DNA of 64,000 nt from Pseudaquabacterium terrae (GTDB lineage: Bacteria; Pseudomonadota; Gammaproteobacteria; Burkholderiales; Burkholderiaceae_C): contig NZ_JABRWJ010000006.1 in assembly GCF_013266755.1 (NCBI RefSeq), forward strand, positions 496,001-560,000. The letters are read 5' to 3'. Positions 9,678 through 20,139 of this stretch are shown here, piece by piece. The first letter of the stretch is position 1, and every line of letters starts with the position of its first letter. The notes beneath the pieces were generated by a model that made no database searches, was not told the origin of the DNA, and saw nothing but the letters and a program-made list of their open reading frames with translations. A program made the translations under genes and the position numbers.

Positions 9678-9743
9678 CGAATCGCGCTCACTCCGCCCGG
9701 CCGGCGCTACCATCGCCGGCCCGACCCAACCCCGCTGCCTCCC

Positions 9744-11399
9744 ATGCGTCATCCCGCATCCGATCCGAACGTTCGCCTGCACCCGCCGCCGGCTGCCGGT
9801 GTCGCGCCGGCTGTCCCTGCCGTGCCGGCCGTACCGGCCGCGTGCGACGTGCTGGTCGTCGGCGGCGGCATCAATGGCGTGGGCATCGCGCGCGACCTGG
9901 CCGGCCGCGGTTTGTCGGTGGTTCTGGCCGAGCGCGAAGACCTGGCGCAGCACACCAGCTCGGCCTCGACCAAGCTGATCCACGGCGGGCTGCGCTACCT
10001 CGAGTACTACGAGTTCTCGCTGGTGCGCAAGGCGCTCGCCGAGCGTGAAGGCCTGCTGCGCGGCGCGCCGCACATCATGCGGCCGCTGCGCATCGTGATG
10101 CCGCACGATCCGTCGATGCGCCCGGCCTGGATGCTGCGCGCCGGGCTGTTCCTGTACGACCACCTCGCCAAGCGCGAGATGCTGCCGGGCTCGAACGCGG
10201 TCGACCTGCGCCGCGATGTCACCGGCGCGGCGCTGAAGAAGCACTACACCAAGGGCTTCGTCTATTCGGACGGCTGGGTCGACGACGCGCGGCTCGTGGT
10301 GCTGTGCGCGATCGATGCGGTCGAGCGCGGCGCGACGGTGCTGACGCGCTGCGCGGTGACCAGCGCGATGCGTGGCGCGGCGGGCGCCGGCTGGACCGCG
10401 ACGCTGCAGTCCGAAGACGGCAGCGCGACCACCGTGAAGGCCCGTGCGGTGGTCAATGCCGCCGGCCCGTGGGCCGAACGCTTCCTGCGCGAGCAGGCGC
10501 AGCAGCAGGGCGTCAAGTCGCTGCGGCTCGTCAAGGGCAGCCACATCGTCGTGCCCAAGCTGTTCGACCACGACCATGCCTACATCTTCCAGAACCCCGA
10601 CAAGCGCATCATCTTCGTGCAGCCCTACGAGGGTGACTTCACGCTGATCGGCACCACCGATGTCGAGCACAACGGCGCGATCGGCGCCGCGCGCATCGAC
10701 GAGGACGAAGTGCGTTATCTCTGCGAGCAGTCCAGCCGCTATTTCGACCAGCCGATCCGGCCCGCCGACGTGGTGTGGAGCTACTCCGGCGTGCGCCCGC
10801 TGATCGACGACGAGTCGAGCGATGCCGCAGCGGTGACGCGCGACTACCTGCTCGAGCTCGACACGGCCGGCGGCGCGCCGCTGCTGAACGTCTGGGGCGG
10901 CAAGCTGACCACCTTCCGCCTGCTCGGCGAAGAAGCCGCCGACTTGCTGGCCGGCCCGCTGCAGGCAAAGAAGGCCGCGTGGACGCACGGCGCGGTGCTG
11001 CCGGGCGGCGACCTGTCGCGCTGGATCGGCCCGCCGAACAAGGCCTCGCGGCCCGATGCCGATCTGCGCCGCTTCGTGCAGGCGCTGCAGCGGCGCTATC
11101 CGGTGCTGCCGGAAAAGGTGCTCGCGCGCTGGGCCCGCCTGTACGGCGCACGCGTCGAGCTGCTGATGGCCGGCGGCGCGCCGGGCGCGGAAGTCGCCCC
11201 CGGCGTCTACGAAGCCGAGCTGCGCTACCTGGCCGAACACGAATGGGCCCGCTCGGCCGACGACATCCTGTGGCGTCGCACCAAGCTCGGCCTGCATCTG
11301 GACGATGCGCAGCGCGCGCGCATCAGCGCCTGGTGCGATGAACACCTCGCCGCGCCCGGGCGCGACGGCAAAGCGACTCTGGAGCGTGCATGGAACTGA
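9744..11399 (+). CDS. glpD: Aerobic glycerol-3-phosphate dehydrogenase
   Basis: A 551-residue FAD-dependent, membrane-associated dehydrogenase that oxidises glycerol-3-phosphate to dihydroxyacetone phosphate and passes electrons to quinone. The dinucleotide-binding motif VLVVGGGINGVGIARDLAGRG begins at about residue 36; SSASTKLIHGGLRYLE and GSHIVVPKLF are GlpD signatures. The first 33 residues are a Pro/Ala/Val extension with the repeat VPAVPAVPA, beyond the usual N-terminus; a later start is possible but I see no better ribosome-binding site. Its stop overlaps the start of glpS by ten bases, so glpD leads the transporter operon. Confidence 0.95.
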   Translation: MRHPASDPNVRLHPPPAAGVAPAVPAVPAVPAACDVLVVGGGINGVGIARDLAGRGLSVVLAEREDLAQHTSSASTKLIHGGLRYLEYYEFSLVRKALAEREGLLRGAPHIMRPLRIVMPHDPSMRPAWMLRAGLFLYDHLAKREMLPGSNAVDLRRDVTGAALKKHYTKGFVYSDGWVDDARLVVLCAIDAVERGATVLTRCAVTSAMRGAAGAGWTATLQSEDGSATTVKARAVVNAAGPWAERFLREQAQQQGVKSLRLVKGSHIVVPKLFDHDHAYIFQNPDKRIIFVQPYEGDFTLIGTTDVEHNGAIGAARIDEDEVRYLCEQSSRYFDQPIRPADVVWSYSGVRPLIDDESSDAAAVTRDYLLELDTAGGAPLLNVWGGKLTTFRLLGEEAADLLAGPLQAKKAAWTHGAVLPGGDLSRWIGPPNKASRPDADLRRFVQALQRRYPVLPEKVLARWARLYGARVELLMAGGAPGAEVAPGVYEAELRYLAEHEWARSADDILWRRTKLGLHLDDAQRARISAWCDEHLAAPGRDGKATLERAWN

Positions 11400-12469
11400 A
11401 GTTGGAAGGGGTCTCCAAGCAGGTCGGGGCGGCAACGCACCTGTACCCGCTGGACTTCGTTTTGCACCCGCGTGCAGTCACCGTGTTGCTGGGCGCGACG
11501 CAGGCCGGCAAGACTTCGCTGATGCGCCTGATGGCCGGCCTCGATGCGCCGAGCCAGGGCCGCGTGAAGGTCGACGGCCACGATGTCACCGGCGTGCCGG
11601 TGCGCGAACGCAACGTCGCGATGGTCTACCAGCAGTTCATCAACTACCCGTCGATGACGGTGGCCGACAACATCGCCTCGCCGCTGAAGCTGCGCGGCGG
11701 CAGCACGCGCGCAACGATCGCCAAGCGGGTCGAGGAGCTGGCGCGCAAGCTCCACATCGAGCCGTTCCTGAAGCGGCTGCCGGCCGAGCTGTCGGGCGGC
11801 CAGCAGCAGCGTGTCGCGCTGGCGCGCGCGCTGGCCAAGGGCGCGCCGCTGATGCTGCTCGACGAGCCGCTGGTCAACCTCGACTACAAGCTGCGCGAAG
11901 AGCTGCGCGAGGAGCTGTCGGAGCTGTTCGCCGCCGGCGATTCGACGGTCGTCTATGCCACCACCGAGCCGACCGAGGCGCTGCTGCTCGGCGGCTACAC
12001 AGCGGTGATGGATGCCGGCGAGGTGCTGCAGTACGGGCCGACCGCCGAGGTCTTCCACCGGCCGAAGTCGATCCGCGTCGCGCGCGCGTTCAGCGACCCG
12101 CCGATGAACCTGGTCGAGGCGCGTGCCGCATCGCTGGGCGTGCAGCTGAGTTCGGGCCTGCAGCTGATGGTGCCGCTGCAAAAGAGCTTCGACAGCGGCT
12201 TGACGGTGGGCCTGCGCGCCGGCGCGCTGCGCGTGCACCAGCGGCCGGGCGACGTCGCGCTGCCGGGCAAGGTGGAGCTGGCCGAAATCTCCGGCTCCGA
12301 CACCTTCGTGCACGTGCACACCGACGCCGGCGAACTCGTCGCGCAACTGACCGGCGTGCACTACTTCGACCTCGGGCAACCGATCACGCTGTACCTGGAC
12401 CCCTCGCAGGCCTACGTGTTCGACCCGCGCGGCGACCTGCTGGTCGCCCCGCCGGCCAAGGGAAACTAA
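11390..12469 (+). CDS. glpS: Glycerol ABC transporter ATP-binding protein GlpS
   Basis: A 359-residue MalK/UgpC-type ATPase of the rhizobial-type glycerol importer. It has a variant Walker A (GATQAGKT, 35-42), a canonical signature LSGGQQQR (from 134) and Walker B with catalytic glutamate (LMLLDEPLVNLD). The H-loop is changed: YATTEPTEA replaces the usual YVTHDQVEA, with T192 where the histidine should be. A C-terminal TOBE-like region follows. A ribosome-binding site (GGAG) lies five bases before ATG 11390, inside the end of glpD. It pairs with GlpT, which has the opposite set of changes. Confidence 0.9.
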   Translation: MELKLEGVSKQVGAATHLYPLDFVLHPRAVTVLLGATQAGKTSLMRLMAGLDAPSQGRVKVDGHDVTGVPVRERNVAMVYQQFINYPSMTVADNIASPLKLRGGSTRATIAKRVEELARKLHIEPFLKRLPAELSGGQQQRVALARALAKGAPLMLLDEPLVNLDYKLREELREELSELFAAGDSTVVYATTEPTEALLLGGYTAVMDAGEVLQYGPTAEVFHRPKSIRVARAFSDPPMNLVEARAASLGVQLSSGLQLMVPLQKSFDSGLTVGLRAGALRVHQRPGDVALPGKVELAEISGSDTFVHVHTDAGELVAQLTGVHYFDLGQPITLYLDPSQAYVFDPRGDLLVAPPAKGN

Positions 12470-12473
12470 TGCC

Positions 12474-12541
12474 CCGACGCTCACTTCGTTCACTGCCCCC
12501 CGAGGGGGCGCAAGCCTCCCTTGGGGCGGCCCGGCAGGAGG
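12474..12541. repeat. GC-rich intergenic element inside the glp operon
   Basis: This 79-base gap is the only sizeable break between glpD and glpQ, whose other junctions overlap. It contains GCCCCCCGAGGGGG (about 12495-12508) and CTTGGGGCGGCCCGGC (12520-12535). The second is identical to 41128-41143, and the first matches the element at 2808-2870 read on the other strand. The element ends in AGGAGG, which serves as the ribosome-binding site of glpT. It is probably a mobile or dispersed palindromic repeat. Confidence 0.6.
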
Positions 12542-12548
12542 CTTGATC

Positions 12549-13597
12549 ATGGCCCGCATCGACCTCGACCTCGCGCACTCGTACCGCCCGAATCCGAAGC
12601 AGGACAGCGACTACGCGCTGCTGCCGCTGAAGATGACGTTCAACGACGGCGGCGCCTATGCCTTGCTCGGCCCCTCGGGCTGCGGCAAGAGCACGATGCT
12701 GAACATCATCTCGGGCCTCGTCGCGCCGTCGCACGGCAAGGTGCTGTACGACGGCAAGGATGTCACGCTGAAGACGCCGCAGCAGCGCAACATCGCGCAG
12801 GTGTTCCAGTTCCCGGTGATCTACGACACGATGACGGTGGCCGAGAACCTCGCGTTCCCGCTGCGCAACCGCGGCGTGGCGCCGGATCGCATCAAGGCGC
12901 GTGTCGGCCAGATCGCCGAAATGCTCGAAATGAGCGGCCAGATGGACCAGCGCGCCGCCGGCCTGACGGCCGATGCGAAGCAGAAGATCTCGCTCGGCCG
13001 CGGCTTGGTGCGCGAGGACGTCTCGGCGGTGCTGTTCGACGAGCCGCTGACGGTGATCGACCCGCACCTGAAGTGGCAGCTGCGGCGCAAGTTGAAGCAG
13101 ATCCACCACGAGCTGAAGCTGACGCTGATCTACGTCACCCACGACCAGGTCGAGGCGCTGACCTTCGCCGACCAGGTGGTGGTGATGACGCGTGGCCGCG
13201 CGGTGCAGATCGGCTCGGCCGATGCGCTGTTCGAGCGGCCGGCGCACATGTTCGTCGGCCACTTCATCGGCTCGCCGGGCATGAACTTCCTGCCGGCCGC
13301 GCTGCTGCCGAAGGCGCCGGCGCAGGCCGCGACCATCGGCGTGCGGCCCGAGTACGTGACGCTCGCCGTGCCCGGCGCGCCGGGCGCGCTGCAGGCCGAG
13401 GTGGTGCAGGCGCAGGACATCGGCACCTACTGGCTGATGAGCGCGCGCATCGGCGAGACCGCCGTGCGCGTGCGCCTGAGCCCGGACGCCGGCGTACCGC
13501 GGGTGGGCGAGACGGTGTGGCTGGGCCTCGTCGGCCAGCACACCTGCTGGTACGGCGCGAACGAAGAACTCATCGAATTGAGCGAAGGGGCGGTGGC

Positions 13598-13601
<4 letters not shown>
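12549..13601 (+). CDS. glpT: Glycerol ABC transporter ATP-binding protein GlpT
   Basis: A 350-residue ABC ATPase, the partner of GlpS. Walker A is canonical (GPSGCGKS, 41-48), Walker B is present (AVLFDEPLTVID), and the H-loop histidine is intact (YVTHDQVEAL, H198). The signature motif is lost: LTADAKQ (139-145) stands where LSGGQ is expected. I chose ATG 12549, seven bases after AGGAGG, over a TTG two codons earlier. The stop overlaps the glpP start by four bases (ATGA). The name follows the rhizobial glycerol transporter and should not be confused with the E. coli antiporter also called GlpT. Confidence 0.9.
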
Positions 13602-15287
<1,686 letters not shown>

Positions 15288-15297
15288 GGAAATCGCC

Positions 15298-15606
15298 ATG
15301 TTCGACTGGATGGTCTGGACCACCCCGGTGGCCGTGTTCTTCACCTGCATCGCGCTGACGCTCGTCGGCATGACGGTGTGGGAGATCAAGGCGCCCAACA
15401 TCAAGCGCAAGGGCTTCCTGCCGATTGCGACGACCCGGGGCGACCGCCTCTTCATCGGCCTGCTCAGCGCCGCCTACATCAACCTCGCCTTCGTCGGCCT
15501 GGCCGGCAAGCTGACCCAGTGGTTCAGGCTCGATGCCGAGCCCAGCATCTGGATCAGTTTCGTGATCTCGATGGGCGCACTGGCGCTGATCATGCGCAAG
15601 GGCTAG
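15298..15606 (+). CDS. glpU: Small membrane protein of the glycerol transporter (DUF2160, GlpU)
   Basis: A 102-residue protein with three hydrophobic segments (TTPVAVFFTCIALTLVGM, LFIGLLSAAYINLAFVGL, IWISFVISMGALALIM). It matches the small DUF2160 membrane protein consistently found between the permeases and the binding protein in rhizobial-type glycerol transporters. Its role is not established; it may stabilise the permease. I chose ATG 15298, seven bases after AAGGA, rather than GTG 15280, which overlaps glpQ. Confidence 0.85.
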   Translation: MFDWMVWTTPVAVFFTCIALTLVGMTVWEIKAPNIKRKGFLPIATTRGDRLFIGLLSAAYINLAFVGLAGKLTQWFRLDAEPSIWISFVISMGALALIMRKG

Positions 15607-15697
15607 CGCCCTCGTTTGAGCGGGATCCGGCCCGGAGCTTCCCCGGGGCCGTGGCACCCCACACACCATACGGGGAAGCACCCTGAGGAGATCAGCA

Positions 15698-17428
<1,731 letters not shown>

Positions 17429-17452
17429 CCGCCTGACGGCCTGACGCGCCTG

Positions 17453-17491
17453 ATGCGGGCCCCCGGACCGAGGGGGTCCGGGACCCCGCAT
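17453..17491 (+). terminator. Strong hairpin terminator after glpV
   Basis: The arms 17453-17469 (ATGCGGGCCCCCGGACC) and 17475-17491 (GGTCCGGGACCCCGCAT) pair over 17 bases with two mismatches around a five-base loop. A T-containing tract (TGTTCATTGTTCTG) follows shortly after. It begins 25 bases after the glpV stop and separates the glycerol operon from the FIST operon. Confidence 0.7.
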
Positions 17492-17602
17492 CGCATGTTC
17501 ATTGTTCTGAATGCCTCCAGTTCACTCCGGCGGTGCGGGTTCCCCCCGCTCCGTGCGGAGTGCTTTTTGGTCTGCAATGCGTAGTGATTGGAGGTCTCGA
17601 TC

Positions 17603-18769
17603 ATGCGCAGCAAGTCCGCCAGCTCCACCAATCCCGACCCCTACCGGGCTGCACTGGCCATCGGCGAATCGCTGGCCGAGATCGCGCCCGAAGTGGTGTT
17701 TCTGCACACCACCGTGCACTACTCCGATTGGCATGAATTCATCGAAGGCCTGTACGACGGCTTGGGGCACCGCGACGTGCGCCTGGTCGGCGCCAGCGGG
17801 GACGGCATCCACGAAGCCGGCCGCACGGTCGACGTCGGCGCTGCGGCGCTGGGCCTGAACAGCGGCGGCCAGGTGCGCTGGCATGTCGCGTTTGCGCGCG
17901 GCGTCAAGAACGATCCCGAGGCCACGGTGCGCGCCGCATTGGCAACGCTAGCTGACAAACTGGGCGGCCGCACGCCGGCGCTCTACTACTTCATCTCCGA
18001 CTTCGACACCGACGCCAGCCGCATCGAGACCGTGCTGCGCGACGAGGTCAGCGTGCCGGTGGTCGGCGGCATGGCCGGCGACGACAACGACCGCATGGAC
18101 CACTGCTCGCTGTTCGCCGACGGCGAGCGGCTCGACGACGCGGTGGTGATGCTGGCCGCGGAAGGCGCGCTCGACTTCCGCGTGCACATCGGCAACTCGA
18201 TCCGCCCGGTCGGCCGGCCGGGGCGCGTGCAGGCCGCCGAAGGCAAGGTCGTGCACCGCATCGATGGCGTCGACGCCACCGAGTTCGTCACGCGCGAGTC
18301 GGGCAAGCCGTTCCTGCGTGCCGACCAGGGCATCGTCACGCTGGCGGTACTGAACACCGCCGGCCCTGGCGAGAAGCGGCTGCGCGCGGTGGCCAAGGAC
18401 CGCGGCGAAGCAGCAGGCTCACTGGCGCTGCACGGCGGCATCCACACCGACGACGACGTGCAGGTCTGCGTCAGCAGCCCGCAAGACCTGCTGCATGAAG
18501 TGCAAACCCTCGCCGCCGGCGCCGCGGCCGACGGCTTCGACCCCGCCGCCGCGCTGGTGATCACCTGCGCCGGCCGCAAGTGGCTGGTCGGCGGCAACAT
18601 CCGCTACGAGGTCGACGCGGTGTTCGGCGCCTTCGGCCGCACGCTGCCGCTGGCCGGCTTCGCGTCCTTCGGCGAGATCGGCCCGCTGCGTCACGACGGC
18701 CAGTACACCCGCAACCTGTTCCACAACATGACCTTCGTGCTGCTGCTGATCGGCAGCAATGGCAGCTGA
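17603..18769 (+). CDS. FIST-domain sensor protein (NosP-like)
   Basis: A 388-residue cytoplasmic protein with a FIST_N domain (about 30-220, ending in VPVVGGMAGDDNDRMDH) and a FIST_C domain (about 230-370, with ALVITCAGRKWLVGG and GFASFGEIGPLRHDG). FIST proteins are ligand sensors; NosP-type members bind haem and nitric oxide and control a co-transcribed histidine kinase. Here the kinase starts ten bases before this gene's stop and an EAL response regulator follows, the same arrangement. Haem binding is inference from the context. ATG 17603 lies seven bases after GGAGGT. No membrane segments are present. Confidence 0.8.
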   Translation: MRSKSASSTNPDPYRAALAIGESLAEIAPEVVFLHTTVHYSDWHEFIEGLYDGLGHRDVRLVGASGDGIHEAGRTVDVGAAALGLNSGGQVRWHVAFARGVKNDPEATVRAALATLADKLGGRTPALYYFISDFDTDASRIETVLRDEVSVPVVGGMAGDDNDRMDHCSLFADGERLDDAVVMLAAEGALDFRVHIGNSIRPVGRPGRVQAAEGKVVHRIDGVDATEFVTRESGKPFLRADQGIVTLAVLNTAGPGEKRLRAVAKDRGEAAGSLALHGGIHTDDDVQVCVSSPQDLLHEVQTLAAGAAADGFDPAAALVITCAGRKWLVGGNIRYEVDAVFGAFGRTLPLAGFASFGEIGPLRHDGQYTRNLFHNMTFVLLLIGSNGS

Positions 18770-20117
18770 CCACCGTCACATGCCCGACCCGAGCGACCGC
18801 CCGCTGTTCCTGACGCCGTGTGACCCGGCGCCGGCGGGCTTTCGCCAGGTGATGCTGGCCAAGCGCCACCTGCTGGCCGGGCCGGTCGCGGTGCTGGTGA
18901 ACGACCTGGCGCAGTGGCAGGCCTGCAGCGCCGGTTTCGGCGACCGGCTGATCGGCCTGGTGTTGACGCCGACGGCGGCCGCGCAGCCGCACTGCGAGCG
19001 CCTGGCGCCGCTGGCCTGGCATCTGGCGATCCCGGCCGACTGGCTGCCTGCGGCGCCGAGCATCTTCGGCGGCTGGCTGCAATCGATCGCCGAGGCCGAT
19101 GCGCAAGGCCAGCAGGTCTTTGCGCTCGAACACCGCATGGAGCGGGTCGGCCGCGAGTTCGAGCTGACGCGCCACGACTACAACGAGCTGACCGGCCGGC
19201 TGCAGCACCAGGTGCAGCAGTTGCTCGCGACGCAGGGTGAGCTGGGCCGGCTGAACGAAACCCTCGAAGCGCGCGTCGCCGAGCGCACCGCCGACCTCGG
19301 CCGCGCCAACGAAGGCCTGTACCAGGCGCTCGCCGAGCTGAAGGCCACTCAGAACGAGCTGCTGAAGAGCGCCGAGCTCGCGCACCTGGGCGCGCTGGTC
19401 GCCGGCATCGCGCACGAGCTGAACACGCCGATCGGCAATGCGCTGACGGTGGCCACCGCGCTGTCGCACGAGACCGCGCAGCTGCGCGCCGAACGCGAGG
19501 CCGGCGGCATCCGCCGCAGCTCGCTCGACCGGCTGCTCGCGCGCGTCGACGAGATCGCGCTGGTGCTGGAGAAGAACCTGGTGCGCGCGGCGGACATCAT
19601 TCACCACACCAAGCCGCTGGCGGTCGACCGGCTGAGCGAGCAGCGCCGGCGCTTCCGCGTCGCCGAGGTGATCGACGACACGCTGGCTGCGCTGAGCCCG
19701 CAGCTGCGGCGCGCGCCGGTGACGCTGGCGGTGCAGGTCGACGGCACGGTCGAGATGGACAGCTTCCCGGGCGCGCTGGGCACCGTGCTGTCGAACCTGG
19801 TGACCAACGCGCTGACGCACGCCTTCGAAGGGCGCGACCAGGGCCGCATGCAGCTGCAGGCGCGGCCCTGCGACGACGGCCAGCTCGAGATGGTCTTCAG
19901 CGACGACGGCGCCGGCATGGCGCCGGCGGTGCTCGGCCGCGTCTTCGAGCCGTTCTTCACCACCCAGCTCGGCCGCGGCGGCTCGGGCCTGGGGCTGTAC
20001 ATCACCTACAACCAGGTGCGCCGCATGCTGGGAGGCAACATCTCGGTCACCAGCACGGTCGGCCGGGGCACGTCGTTCCGCTTGCTGCTGCCGCGCATTG
20101 CGCCGCAGCCGGCCTGA
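18759..20117 (+). CDS. Sensor histidine kinase co-transcribed with the FIST protein (NahK-like)
   Basis: A 452-residue soluble histidine kinase. An N-terminal region of about 110 residues without a recognised domain is followed by a coiled coil (HQVQQLLATQGELGRLNETL) and the kinase core. The H-box GIAHELNTPIGN has H219; the N-box is LSNLVTNALTHAF, then DDGAGM, FEPFFTTQ and GSGLGLYI. There is no membrane helix, PAS or receiver domain. ATG 18759 overlaps the FIST gene by eleven bases; ATG 18780 is a second candidate. It is expected to phosphorylate the receiver of the next gene under control of the FIST protein. Confidence 0.88.
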   Translation: MAADHRHMPDPSDRPLFLTPCDPAPAGFRQVMLAKRHLLAGPVAVLVNDLAQWQACSAGFGDRLIGLVLTPTAAAQPHCERLAPLAWHLAIPADWLPAAPSIFGGWLQSIAEADAQGQQVFALEHRMERVGREFELTRHDYNELTGRLQHQVQQLLATQGELGRLNETLEARVAERTADLGRANEGLYQALAELKATQNELLKSAELAHLGALVAGIAHELNTPIGNALTVATALSHETAQLRAEREAGGIRRSSLDRLLARVDEIALVLEKNLVRAADIIHHTKPLAVDRLSEQRRRFRVAEVIDDTLAALSPQLRRAPVTLAVQVDGTVEMDSFPGALGTVLSNLVTNALTHAFEGRDQGRMQLQARPCDDGQLEMVFSDDGAGMAPAVLGRVFEPFFTTQLGRGGSGLGLYITYNQVRRMLGGNISVTSTVGRGTSFRLLLPRIAPQPA

Positions 20118-20139
20118 GGGCGACGGGGTGGAGCGCAGG

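Noticed and set aside
9627-11435. Very long open frame antisense to glpD
   Set aside because: It mirrors the codon structure of glpD, has no recognisable domain and is rich in His/Arg/Ala typical of antisense reading in high-GC DNA.
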